Position numbers and translations under genes: made by a program. A stretch of DNA of 64,000 nucleotides from Acetobacterium sp965140355 (GTDB lineage Bacteria; Bacillota; Clostridia; Eubacteriales; Eubacteriaceae): assembly GCA_965140355.1 (NCBI GenBank), contig OZ223193.1, positions 186,001 through 250,000 on the forward strand, given 5' to 3'. Shown in pieces: positions 9,508 to 17,777 of the stretch (the first letter of the stretch is position 1; each line of letters opens with the position of its first letter). The notes under the pieces are model-generated. The model had not been told where the DNA came from and ran no database searches. It worked only from the letters and a program-made list of their open reading frames with translations.

Positions 9508-10712
9508 CCACTTCCCGTTTGCGGTGGAATGATCTTAAGAATCTCCGCTGGATTTTTACAGCATTTGATTTTTTCAGACCAGTTCCCGAATCGTCCTTTT
9601 AATTCACTTTGAGCCGTTAAACTAAAAACAGTTTTTCCCATTTTAAGCGCATCAATGATTAAATCCAGATTGTGTTCATTCGTTTTCCCCACCGGAAAAC
9701 CAGTATCGATCACATAATGCATTTTGGCCATTTTGGCCGCTGCATCGGCATAATGCTTTTCACTGATCCGGCTGAAAGACGCTTCTTCAATGACATCACA
9801 ATTAAGCGCTTTAGCTACATGTAAATCAATGTCATTACTATGCAGTACCCCACAGCACATCCCAAAACCAGCCCGGGATACGGCCCGATAAACACCGGTA
9901 CCAGTACCATTGCCCCCGGTAATAAAAACCTCTGGAACCACCGGCGAGCAAAATTCCAGACAACCTAGCAGCTCATTATAAGTAGCTCCTTCAATTGAAT
10001 AAAGATTCTGAATCGTACCAGTTTTGATGATCTCTTCCGGTGTTCCCTGAGCTTTGACTTTGCCCTTTTCAATTAACAAAATTTTTTGACAACCTTTAAT
10101 GGCAATATCAATATCATGGAGCGATAAGACCACGGTAATCCCTTTCTCCAGACAGAGTTTTCTTAAAATGCTGACCACCTCAACCTTGTGCCGGACATCC
10201 AGATGACTGGTGGGTTCGTCCAGAACAATCAGCTCCGGCTCCTGAACCAGAGCCCGGGCAATCATGACTTTTTGTTTTTCACCATCGCTCAGTTCAAAAT
10301 AATAACGATTTTTCAGCATACCGGCATCAACCAAGTCCAGAGCCTCATCGACGATGCTTTCATCCTCTTTTGATAATTTCCCCATAAAATTAGTGTGCGG
10401 ATATCGACCCATCGAAGCAATTTCAAAAACGGTCAGTAGTCCTAAAGATACCTGTTCAGTCAGCACAATGGCCATTTTTTTAGCCAACTCTGCTTTTTTG
10501 ATGGTCGCGATATCCATGCCATTGATTTCGACCCGCCCGGTTACTGGTGGCTGTAGTCCCGTTAAGGTCCGCAAAATGGTTGATTTTCCTGATCCATTCG
10601 GACCTAATAAACAAATTAACTCACCCCGATTCGCACAAATATTGACTTGTTCAACGACCACCTTTTTATCATAACCGACGTTCAGATTTTCAGTGAAGAT
10701 TACTGGTTTCAT
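9501..10712 (-). CDS. corrinoid/iron-complex ABC ATPase with extra C-terminal domain
   Basis: A 403-residue protein. The first 250 or so residues are a FecE/BtuD-type ATPase: Walker A GPNGSGKST, signature LSDGEKQKV, Walker B LIVLDEPTSHLD and a following His-switch LSLHD. From about residue 255 to the end comes a second domain with GGNGTGTGVYRAVSRAGFG, a CGVLHSNDIDLHVAKAL segment and a DTGFPVGKTNEHNLDLI segment. It looks like an alpha/beta nucleotide-fold domain. I do not recognise its function. The start overlaps the permease stop (ATGA type), and CbiZ follows with overlap, so the fused domain may couple import to corrinoid handling; that is inference. Confidence 0.88.
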   Translation of the reverse strand: MKPVIFTENLNVGYDKKVVVEQVNICANRGELICLLGPNGSGKSTILRTLTGLQPPVTGRVEINGMDIATIKKAELAKKMAIVLTEQVSLGLLTVFEIASMGRYPHTNFMGKLSKEDESIVDEALDLVDAGMLKNRYYFELSDGEKQKVMIARALVQEPELIVLDEPTSHLDVRHKVEVVSILRKLCLEKGITVVLSLHDIDIAIKGCQKILLIEKGKVKAQGTPEEIIKTGTIQNLYSIEGATYNELLGCLEFCSPVVPEVFITGGNGTGTGVYRAVSRAGFGMCCGVLHSNDIDLHVAKALNCDVIEEASFSRISEKHYADAAAKMAKMHYVIDTGFPVGKTNEHNLDLIIDALKMGKTVFSLTAQSELKGRFGNWSEKIKCCKNPAEILKIIPPQTGSGC

Positions 10713-11749
10713 AGCTCATTTCCTTTCGTTTTATGGACTAGTAGATAAACAACAATCGGCGCCCCGATTAAGGCTGTAATCACCCCTAATGGCAGTTCAA
10801 TAGGGGAAAGAATCATCCGTGCAATCAGATCACAGACCCCAGTCATCAGGGCTCCGGCCAGGATGACCCCGGGAATCAGAATACGATTATCGGAAGTCCC
10901 CAAGGTAATTCGTACCATATGGGGAACGGCTAGACCGACAAAAGAAATTGGCCCAGCAAAGGCAGTGATCGTTGCCGTTAAAACACTGGCAATCAGAATC
11001 ACAATCACCCGGAATTTTTTCATGCTTAATCCCATCGAGATCGCATAATTTTCACCAAAAAGCATGGCATTGAGTGGTTTACTCAAAATAAAAGCGAGGA
11101 TTATCATCGGACAACCGATGCCATATAAAAACTGGACCTGCGGCCAGGAAAAACCCGAAAAGCTACCCATCGACCACATCACAAAACCATGCAGCTGTTC
11201 TTTGTCAGCAAAAGCCGTAAGGATACTGGTAAAGGCATTGCAAATAAACCCAGCCATCATCCCGATAATTAGAAGTGTCGTGATATTTTTGACCTTTTGA
11301 GCAGCAAAAACCACTACCACCATGACCACCATAGCCCCCAGAAAAGCCCCACCAAACAAACCCATCGGCGGCAGGGACTTCAAACCAAAGGAGAATCCTC
11401 CTAATAGTACCAGTCCCACAAACAAGGTCGCCCCGGATGAGACCCCTAAAATATAGGGTTCAACTATAGGATTTTTAAAAAATATCTGTAGCAACAAACC
11501 GGAAAGTGCCAGACAGGAGCCCCCCATGATGGTCGCCAAGGTTCTAGGCAGGCGAATGTTCATAATAATCGGGCCAAAAGTATCATCGGCGACTGCTTTT
11601 CCCGACAAAATCGATAAAATATCCGGGATACTGATATTAATGGAACCGACGCTAATACTGTAGATCGAGACCACCACAATTGCCGCCAGAATTAAGACCA
11701 AAATACTGATTTGTCGCGCTTTTCTGTTTTTAATACTTTCCATTACCAC
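10709..11749 (-). CDS. FecCD-type ABC permease (BtuC-like)
   Basis: A 346-residue membrane protein of the FecCD/BtuC family with about ten hydrophobic segments. It has the family's conserved RLPRTLATIMGGSCLALSG region and the FVGLAVPHMVR coupling-helix segment that contacts the ATPase. It is the first gene after the 12.1-kb cobalamin riboswitch and its terminator, so its expression should fall when cobalamin is plentiful. Start could be ATG 11749 or the ATG two codons later (11743). With the downstream ATPase and the btuF-like lipoprotein it forms a complete importer. Corrinoid as cargo is inferred from regulation and the CbiZ neighbour. Confidence 0.9.
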   Translation of the reverse strand: MVMESIKNRKARQISILVLILAAIVVVSIYSISVGSINISIPDILSILSGKAVADDTFGPIIMNIRLPRTLATIMGGSCLALSGLLLQIFFKNPIVEPYILGVSSGATLFVGLVLLGGFSFGLKSLPPMGLFGGAFLGAMVVMVVVVFAAQKVKNITTLLIIGMMAGFICNAFTSILTAFADKEQLHGFVMWSMGSFSGFSWPQVQFLYGIGCPMIILAFILSKPLNAMLFGENYAISMGLSMKKFRVIVILIASVLTATITAFAGPISFVGLAVPHMVRITLGTSDNRILIPGVILAGALMTGVCDLIARMILSPIELPLGVITALIGAPIVVYLLVHKTKGNEL

Positions 11750-11932
11750 CTCTGATTCATAATTTTTGCCGCTTTTTTTATCATTATGAAACCTCCATTT
11801 TTATTTATATTGACCGTGCTATTGCCTATCAATATTTTCTAATTTCCCTTCTTTTACTCAATTTTATTATTTTAACAATTGACCTAATCTCTCAATAACA
11901 AATGTCAGCCAAGATTTTATTATTTCGCACTA

Positions 11933-11971
11933 TAAAAAAAGCCCATTGTCTCAACTAAAGACAATGGGCCC
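11933..11971 (-). terminator. riboswitch-linked intrinsic terminator
   Basis: On the minus strand a GCCCATTGTCT/AGACAATGGGC hairpin with a TTAGTTG loop is followed by seven T. It lies between the cobalamin aptamer and the btuC-like gene, so it is the likely expression platform that stops transcription when cobalamin is bound. Confidence 0.9.
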
Positions 11972-12021
11972 GTAAAATGGCACGCAAATAAAACCTTTTT
12001 CTGTCTCTCGCAGAGTTTTGC

Positions 12022-12194
12022 ATAACAGGCAGGTCTTCTGGCTCAAGCGTCAACATTACCTCCAACCTTCCCATATCACTACAGTGGCATCCCTGGAGGA
12101 ACTCTTCTCTTACAGCGGCGGGACCGCGTGGGATTTTCACCCATCTTCCCTTTTAAGCGATTCATAATACTACGGATTACAATCGACACCTGTT
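12022..12194 (-). promoter_or_regulatory. cobalamin riboswitch (btuC operon)
   Basis: The minus strand contains the conserved cobalamin-aptamer blocks in order: a 5' CAGGTG block, GGGAAG then GGTGAAAATCCCACGCGGTCC, CCGCCGCTGTAA, the B12-box-like GCCACTG, GGGAAGG, and 3' AGCCAGAAGACCTGCCTGT. A hairpin terminator follows at 11933-11971. It heads the btuC-btuD-cbiZ-btuF-cobN-chlDI operon and should repress it when adenosyl- or other cobalamin is abundant. Confidence 0.96.
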
Positions 12195-12241
12195 TTAATA
12201 ATTATTTAATTATTATTTCATTTAATCACAATTATAAAAAT

Positions 12242-12583
12242 TTATTTGACTTTTTTCTGATTTTTTTGGTTTTTCGGGCCATCTTCCTTTTTTTTACGTT
12301 CGACAAATCGTCCCATCACAAAAGCAATGATGCCCACTCCGATACCGGTTTGAATACAGAAAAACAAACTCTCAATTTCACCTGGTAATTCTCCGTTAAT
12401 CGCGGTTTCTAAAACAGGAGTAAACCATGGCTCATATTCTGTCCCGGTAATCTCAGAAACAACAACGCTTCCCGCATCATCTGAACCGCCAAATTCTGCC
12501 CCTTGCAACATAAATAGCGGTACTGCGGCAATCAATACTACCAACACCAAAAGGCCAATCACTGTTTTTTTTGTAGCTGTCAT
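12242..12583 (-). CDS. cbiN: cobalt ECF transporter accessory protein CbiN
   Basis: A 113-residue protein with two hydrophobic helices (about 8-26 and 78-96) joined by an extracytoplasmic loop containing GTEYEPWFTPVLE, the classic CbiN pattern. CbiN assists CbiM in loading Co2+ in the energy-coupling-factor cobalt importer. Its start overlaps the cbiM stop by a base, so the two are co-translated. It is the last gene of the operon headed by the 16.2-kb riboswitch; the next riboswitch begins about 50 bp downstream. Confidence 0.95.
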   Translation of the reverse strand: MTATKKTVIGLLVLVVLIAAVPLFMLQGAEFGGSDDAGSVVVSEITGTEYEPWFTPVLETAINGELPGEIESLFFCIQTGIGVGIIAFVMGRFVERKKKEDGPKNQKNQKKVK

Positions 12584-13347
12584 TATTTTGTACCTCCGGT
12601 AATATATCCCAGATCATTCAGCTCCGGTTGTGCATAAGTTTCAAGTCCAATAATGATTACGACGGTTAGAATCCCTTCAATGATCGCTAAAGGAACCTGA
12701 GTCGGTGCAAATACCGCCAAGAATTTAACCATCGAGACTCCAATCCCACCACTCTCTGAAGGATAGGCTACAGCCAGCTGAAATGCGGTTACACAATAAG
12801 TAAATAAGTCTCCAATCGCCGCCGCCAAAAAGATCCCCACATGTCGGTTAATTTTACCTTTTTTACATAAAATATAAATGCCATAAGTAACAAATGGGCC
12901 GGCAATTGCCATTGAAAAAGTATTGGCTCCCAGTGTCGTCAACCCGCCATGAGCAAGTAAAATAGCCTGAAAAAGCAATACGATAATTCCTAAAATACTA
13001 ACTGCTGTCGGTCCAAAAAGAATCGCTCCCAAACCCGTTCCGGTCATATGTGAACAACTACCGGTAACGGACGGTATTTTTAAAGATGATAATACAAAAA
13101 CATAGGCTCCTGCCATTGCCAGCAAGGTAATGGTTTTGGGATTTTCCTTGAGTGTTTTTTTGATTGACATGTAACCGGCAATCAAAAATGGAACACAGAT
13201 CACCCCCCAGGCAATACAAAAACCAACAGGAAGATAACCTTCCATAATGTGCATAGCGTTAGCCACCGGCGTGAATCCAAAGACCAATGCAATTGCGGCT
13301 GCAATTGCAACAAATCTTTTTTCTCTAATGTTTAAACTTCTGTTCAT
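12583..13347 (-). CDS. cbiM: cobalt ECF transporter substrate-binding subunit CbiM
   Basis: A 254-residue membrane protein. It contains the metal-binding N-terminal motif MHIMEGYLPVGFC, here after about 30 extra residues that look like a cleavable signal sequence ending near VANA, so the mature N-terminus would be close to the Met-His of the motif. SGSCSHMTGTGLGAILFGP-like residues follow. CbiM is the Co2+-binding S component of the CbiMNQO importer. A gap of about 130 bp separates it from cbiO upstream, unlike the tight spacing elsewhere, so an internal promoter is possible. A good AGGAGGAA-type ribosome site precedes the ATG. Confidence 0.95.
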   Translation of the reverse strand: MNRSLNIREKRFVAIAAAIALVFGFTPVANAMHIMEGYLPVGFCIAWGVICVPFLIAGYMSIKKTLKENPKTITLLAMAGAYVFVLSSLKIPSVTGSCSHMTGTGLGAILFGPTAVSILGIIVLLFQAILLAHGGLTTLGANTFSMAIAGPFVTYGIYILCKKGKINRHVGIFLAAAIGDLFTYCVTAFQLAVAYPSESGGIGVSMVKFLAVFAPTQVPLAIIEGILTVVIIIGLETYAQPELNDLGYITGGTK

Positions 13348-13479
13348 AGTTCCTCCTCTTTTTTAGCTATATATTAAGGATTTGCTTAATTCTTGAGCGC
13401 TCATATCAAATCTTGCAAATCATCTTAATCATTTATATTGATGTCATTATATTTTTGTTTCAAAATCCAATGATCATTT

Positions 13480-14319
13480 TTAGTGTTTGAACTGTTTTTC
13501 CAGTAAAACTTTCAGATCCTGCGGACTGGTGGGGTATTCGTTCCTATCCGTTATCATTTTATTCTCTACCAATATTTCATATACATCCAGCATCGCTGGT
13601 CGTTTCAGATTTGCCTGTTCTAGTATTTCAGGACGTTTAAAAATCTCCAATGGTGTTCCATCGGCAATAATTTTCCCTTGATCAAAAACAATCGCCCGTT
13701 CTGCCCAACGATATGCAAAATCAACATCGTGGGTCGAAATTAGCATGGTCTTCCCCTCTTCACCCAGCTTTAACAGAACTTCTTCCAGCATCTGCGCATT
13801 CAGCGGGTCCAGAGCAGCTGTCGGCTCGTCAAAGATAATAACCTCTGATTTCATCGCAATAATATCGGCTATGGTCACCCGTTTTTTTTCACCGCCACTC
13901 AAATAATGTGGCGGACGATCTTTAAAATCCAAAATATTCATATAGGTCAGGGCCTCATCAACCCGCCGAATAACTTCATCTTTAGGTAATTTTAAGTTCA
14001 TCGGCCCAAACCCAACTTCCGCCATCACGGTCGAAGCAATAATCTGATTGTCAGCATCCTGAAATACAATCCCGATATTTTTTCGTAACTCTCTGATATT
14101 TTTTTTATTAATAACAGTTCCCTGATAACTAATCTCACCATGATCAGCCTTTAGCACGCCATTGGCATTGAGAAAAAAAGTGGATTTTCCGGAGCCATTA
14201 GACCCAATGACGGCGATTTTCTCGCCTTTATAAATATCGACACTGATTCCGTCCAGGGCCGGATTGCCATTTCCATAACTGTAATGGAGATTGCTGACCT
14301 TAAGTATTGGTTCGTTCAT
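13480..14319 (-). CDS. cbiO: cobalt ECF transporter ATPase CbiO
   Basis: A 279-residue ABC ATPase with Walker A GSNGSGKST, Q-loop VFQDADNQI, signature LSGGEKKRV and Walker B VIIFDEPTAALD. The VFQDADNQIIASTV segment is typical of ECF A components (CbiO/EcfA). It powers CbiMNQ-mediated cobalt uptake from the cytoplasmic face. It begins 12 bp after cbiQ, so translation is coupled to it. Only one ATPase gene is present, as usual for CbiMNQO, where CbiO forms a homodimer. Confidence 0.95.
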   Translation of the reverse strand: MNEPILKVSNLHYSYGNGNPALDGISVDIYKGEKIAVIGSNGSGKSTFFLNANGVLKADHGEISYQGTVINKKNIRELRKNIGIVFQDADNQIIASTVMAEVGFGPMNLKLPKDEVIRRVDEALTYMNILDFKDRPPHYLSGGEKKRVTIADIIAMKSEVIIFDEPTAALDPLNAQMLEEVLLKLGEEGKTMLISTHDVDFAYRWAERAIVFDQGKIIADGTPLEIFKRPEILEQANLKRPAMLDVYEILVENKMITDRNEYPTSPQDLKVLLEKQFKH

Positions 14320-14331
14320 AATCTTTCCCTT

Positions 14332-15216
14332 CTAATACGTCATAATCCCAAGCAGAATCAGAAAAATCATAAAGGTTGCGCCAATGATCAGATGGCTCAC
14401 CTGGATCTTTTTTTCGTCTTCCAAAAAAACGAGATCACCTTCATACCCTCTGGCTTCCATGGCGGTATAATAGGCATTGGCCTTTTTTAATGAAACCACC
14501 AGCATATTACTGGCGACACTGCCAAAGGTATAACAGGATGTTTTAAAATCGCAGTAACCTTGTCGGGAATCAGCCGAATTTCTCATGTTATTAAAAACAT
14601 CCATCAAAATAAAAATATACCGATAGATCAGATTCATCAATTCAATAATCAACTTGGGCACATGTGCTTTTCGGAGTACCCCGATGATTTCCGAAGACGG
14701 TGTCGATAAAGTCATCATGATCATGGCACTGATCGCACCAAACACCTTCAACATTAAAAATACCATTTGTTGGAGTTTGTCAACCGACGTAAAAACATAG
14801 CCAAAACCAAGAAATAGATTAAATTGGCCTAATGGTTGACTTGAAAAGTCGATCCCGATGGCAACGGTTCCAAGAATGATAAAGGTAATCGGAATCAACA
14901 ACACCGAAATGTATGCCCGTAGTGGTAACCCACCTTTTATAACGGTTAGATAAGCCATCCCGATGATAACGGCGATGGACACCAGCGGATTATTCAGCCC
15001 CACACAAAGCAACAATGTCACAAATGAAAAACCTACTTTAAATGTGGGATTCCACGATCTGATTTTTGATGCATAGGCATAAAAATCAATTGATGATCCT
15101 TCCCCATGTTTATGTCCGATTTTATGGTGATGATTTTTTTGCTGTCGGTTCGCTTGAGGCTCAACACTCTTAGCACTTTGAATAAAGCTACGCGGTTCAT
15201 TTAAACTGTTTTCCAT
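14332..15216 (-). CDS. cbiQ: cobalt ECF transporter transmembrane subunit CbiQ
   Basis: A 294-residue EcfT/CbiQ-family membrane protein. It has the conserved ARGYEGD coupling motif and about five hydrophobic segments. The N-terminus is unusual: residues about 20-40 carry a His-rich run (NHHHKIGHKHGEG) before the first membrane segment. Such a run could bind Co2+ or Ni2+ on the cytosolic side; this is inference. It sits between cobK and cbiO in the riboswitch-controlled operon. Confidence 0.93.
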   Translation of the reverse strand: MENSLNEPRSFIQSAKSVEPQANRQQKNHHHKIGHKHGEGSSIDFYAYASKIRSWNPTFKVGFSFVTLLLCVGLNNPLVSIAVIIGMAYLTVIKGGLPLRAYISVLLIPITFIILGTVAIGIDFSSQPLGQFNLFLGFGYVFTSVDKLQQMVFLMLKVFGAISAMIMMTLSTPSSEIIGVLRKAHVPKLIIELMNLIYRYIFILMDVFNNMRNSADSRQGYCDFKTSCYTFGSVASNMLVVSLKKANAYYTAMEARGYEGDLVFLEDEKKIQVSHLIIGATFMIFLILLGIMTY

Positions 15217-15259
15217 ATAATCCCCTTACCTTCCGATGTTTGTTTGATATTTTCAATCA

Positions 15260-16042
15260 TTAATTCGGTCGCCCTTTATCAATCCGTTCAACACACTTTA
15301 GTAGTTCTTCAACCGAATTGTATTTGTTACTGCAATTCTCTTCCAGCCGATCAACTAGGATAATTTTCATCCCCAGCTTTTTGGCGGCATTGATCTTATC
15401 CACCACACCACCCATATTGCCGCTTTCTTTAGTCACCAATACCGATGCCTGACAGTATTTGAACAATTCAATGTTTAAGCTTTCATTATAGGGCCCTTTA
15501 ATGGCAATGATGTTTTTGCAATTAAAACCTAAATTTTCGAGCTTACTTAAAACTTTCCAATCGGGCAATACCCGCAAATAAACCCGCTGCGCATAGTCAG
15601 GAATTCTTTTGAAGGTTTCAATTTTATTACTCCCCAGCGTAAGCAGGATATTCCCTTCACAATTCATCAAAACATCACAAGCTTCACCATAATTGTTAAC
15701 GACGGTAATATCCGGATCATCCGCGTAATTTAATCGTTCCCGTTCAAATCGGATGTATGGAACAGCTTCAAATTTACAGACGTTGATGGCATTTCGGGTT
15801 ATTTCTGAAGAAAAAGGATTGGAAGCATCAATTAAACAAATAGGATTTATTGTTTGCAGCAAATGGGTAATCTGCTCTTTATTCATTTTGCCTTGATGAA
15901 TATCCAAATTATGAAATTCGTCCAGCATGCCGCTTCCCATCCGCGTCGTTACTGATACCGCCAGCTCATAATTCTTTTTAAATAATCTTTCAATTACTGT
16001 TTTTGCATCCGTTGTTCCTGCAAGCACCAATACTTTTGACAT
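15260..16042 (-). CDS. cobK: cobalt-precorrin-6A / precorrin-6A reductase
   Basis: A 260-residue member of the CobK/CbiJ family, which uses NAD(P)H to reduce (cobalt-)precorrin-6A in corrin-ring synthesis. It shows the N-terminal LVLAGTTDAKTV motif, the IDASNPFSSEITRNA segment, LTLGSNKIETF and VTKESGNMGGVVDK, all family hallmarks. It is the first gene after the 16.2-kb cobalamin riboswitch and lies ahead of the cobalt importer. The rest of the corrin-ring pathway is not in the window. The symbol cbiJ would apply if the organism uses early cobalt insertion. Confidence 0.93.
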   Translation of the reverse strand: MSKVLVLAGTTDAKTVIERLFKKNYELAVSVTTRMGSGMLDEFHNLDIHQGKMNKEQITHLLQTINPICLIDASNPFSSEITRNAINVCKFEAVPYIRFERERLNYADDPDITVVNNYGEACDVLMNCEGNILLTLGSNKIETFKRIPDYAQRVYLRVLPDWKVLSKLENLGFNCKNIIAIKGPYNESLNIELFKYCQASVLVTKESGNMGGVVDKINAAKKLGMKIILVDRLEENCSNKYNSVEELLKCVERIDKGRPN

Positions 16043-16075
16043 TTTTCACCTTCATCCCGTCTCATTAATTTATAT

Positions 16076-16111
16076 AAAAAAACCTCGCTATTCTAAAAAG
16101 ATAGTGAGGTC
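16076..16111 (-). terminator. riboswitch-linked intrinsic terminator
   Basis: Minus-strand hairpin ACCTCACTATC/GATAGCGAGGT (with one G-U type mismatch pair) followed by a run of T, between the second cobalamin aptamer and cobK. It is the likely off-switch of that riboswitch. Confidence 0.9.
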
Positions 16112-16159
16112 GCAAAAAGCCCGCAAAAATAAACCTCCTCTATCTCTCGTAGAGTTTGA

Positions 16160-16335
16160 GTTATTAAAGCAGGCAGGTCTTCTGGCTCAAGCGTCAACGT
16201 TCTCTCCTGCCTTCCCAATTATGGTGGCATTCTTAGAGGAACTCTTCTCTTACAGCGGCGGGACCGCGTGGGACTTTCACCCAACTTCCCTTTTCACCGG
16301 CTTGTAATCCATTTGATTACTACCGACACCTGTTT
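16160..16335 (-). promoter_or_regulatory. cobalamin riboswitch (cobK-cbiQOMN operon)
   Basis: It has the same conserved blocks as the 12.1-kb copy: CAGGTG at the 5' end, GGTGAAAGTCCCACGCGGTCC, CCGCCGCTGTAA, GCCACC (B12 box variant), GGGAAGG and AGCCAGAAGACCTGCCTGC. Long stretches are identical to the first riboswitch, so the two are recent relatives or under the same strong constraint. It governs cobK and the CbiMNQO cobalt importer. Confidence 0.96.
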
Positions 16336-16521
16336 TATAATAAATATTAATTTGATTCCTAATGTACTATACCAAATATATCACGTTTTGTCACGTATTT
16401 TTTGTGTATCTTCATATAAAATCCAAGCCCATCTTTTGCGCAACAATTTAAATAGCTTATTAATTTTGCTTTTTATTTGCAAGCTCAACAACTCAGCGCA
16501 TTTCCTTCTTAATGTTGATTT

Positions 16522-16562
16522 AAAAAAATCATCCTTCAATTAGAGCTTAATTGAAGGATGTA
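16522..16562 (-). terminator. intrinsic terminator after the ferritin-like gene
   Basis: Minus-strand perfect stem CATCCTTCAATTA/TAATTGAAGGATG followed by ATTTTTTTA. It lies about 30 bp after the stop of the ferritin-like gene. Confidence 0.9.
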
Positions 16563-16589
16563 AAACAATTTTAATGCCAGCTGATTAAA

Positions 16590-17075
16590 TTAATACTCTT
16601 CACGGATTCCAAACTCCGCATCTTCCACCCATTCTTCTGGACGTTCTACTAAGGTAATGAGGTTATCAAAAATTCGATAATGGTTTTCTTCTTGTTTAAC
16701 CAAAAAACCAAAGAGCTTTTTGCTGCTTTCATCAACCGCATCATTTAAGAATTTTTTATATAAATCAATGCTTTCTTGCTCTCGTTCCAGGGCCATGCGA
16801 TAGACATCAATCTGATTGGGAATTTCCTTGAATCTATTTTTAAAATCGCCAACGCCTTTAAAAACATTATTTGTTTCCGTTAAAATTTTATTATCGGTTA
16901 ATTCATAAGTTGTTTCGGCTAATTCTTTTTTTATCATATCAGCGTGACAACCTTCATCTTTGGCCAGCAACAGAAATACTGTTTTTAAGCTATTGTCTTT
17001 ATTGTTTTCAGCTTGTTCTAAATAATATTTTTGGCCATCAAGCTCCATATTAATTGCAAATTCTAAACTATTCAC
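16590..17075 (-). CDS. ferritin-like (rubrerythrin-type) diiron protein
   Basis: A 161-residue four-helix-bundle protein. The helices carry paired carboxylate and ExxH motifs: NMELDGQKYY, KDEGCHADMI, EREQESIDLY and KQEENHYRIF, the pattern of ferritin-like/rubrerythrin diiron domains. No C-terminal rubredoxin CxxC domain is present, so it is an erythrin-type protein. Such proteins reduce peroxide or handle iron in anaerobes. It is monocistronic, with its own terminator. The neighbouring msrB hints at an oxidative-stress cluster, but they are not clearly co-transcribed. Confidence 0.85.
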   Translation of the reverse strand: MNSLEFAINMELDGQKYYLEQAENNKDNSLKTVFLLLAKDEGCHADMIKKELAETTYELTDNKILTETNNVFKGVGDFKNRFKEIPNQIDVYRMALEREQESIDLYKKFLNDAVDESSKKLFGFLVKQEENHYRIFDNLITLVERPEEWVEDAEFGIREEY

Positions 17076-17272
17076 CTGTTTTCTCCTTTTTTTATTATAT
17101 CGATTCCCGTTTTTTAAGCCATTTCATATCTTACAAAATACATCCTATTATTTTCATACCCGAAAATTTGTCACCTAATCAAGAATCATTTCATCTTTTT
17201 GCAAATTTATGGTTCGCAATCTTTCGTTTTTATCAGCAAATCGCCTCAATCTTTTTTATATTTTCATCTGAT

Positions 17273-17716
17273 TCAATCAACCAATTGCAAATACGCTTCA
17301 TATCCGTTAACCGCCATTTCATCTTTGGGGATAAACTTAAGCGCCGCACTGTTGATGCAATATCGCAAGCCTCCGCGTTCTGCCGGACCATCATCAAAAA
17401 CATGCCCCAGATGAGCGTCTCCAGTTGCACTCCGAACCTCAGTCCGGGACATCCTCAAGGTCGAATCATTTAGTTCCTTTACTAACTTGGGATCAATCGG
17501 TTTTGAAAAACTCGGCCAGCCGCAGCCCGACTCAAATTTATCTATCGATGCAAAAAGTGGTTCACCGGTAGTAATATCAACATAAATCCCCTTACGATAT
17601 TCGTTATAATATTCATTTTGAAAAGGTGGTTCCGTAGCATTTTTTTGAGTCACCGCATATTGCTCTGGCGATAGTGTCTTTAACAGAGTTTTTCGATCTT
17701 TTTTTTGATAGTTCAT
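17273..17716 (-). CDS. msrB: peptide-methionine (R)-S-oxide reductase
   Basis: A protein of about 147 residues of the MsrB family, which repairs methionine-R-sulfoxide. It has the GCGWPSF motif and the catalytic-cysteine motif RYCINSAALKF. The two CxxC zinc sites seen in many MsrB proteins are absent (GIYVDITTGEPLF replaces the first), so this is the zinc-free form. ATG 17716 is chosen over the upstream frame start at 17767, because an AGAAAGGTAGG ribosome site precedes it and the family aligns from there. It lies about 60 bp after the YyaL-type gene and probably shares its transcript. Confidence 0.92.
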   Translation of the reverse strand: MNYQKKDRKTLLKTLSPEQYAVTQKNATEPPFQNEYYNEYRKGIYVDITTGEPLFASIDKFESGCGWPSFSKPIDPKLVKELNDSTLRMSRTEVRSATGDAHLGHVFDDGPAERGGLRYCINSAALKFIPKDEMAVNGYEAYLQLVD

Positions 17717-17777
17717 GATCTTTTTTCCTACCTTTCTGTTCTTTATCATTTTAGTACCCCATTTCACAAAGGACTAA

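Noticed and set aside
11955..12140. 61-codon minus-strand ORF across the 12.1-kb region
   Set aside because: It lies within the cobalamin riboswitch; the conserved RNA blocks explain the sequence.
16104..16307. 67-codon plus-strand ORF in the 16.2-kb region
   Set aside because: It is antisense to the second cobalamin riboswitch, whose conserved blocks explain the sequence.
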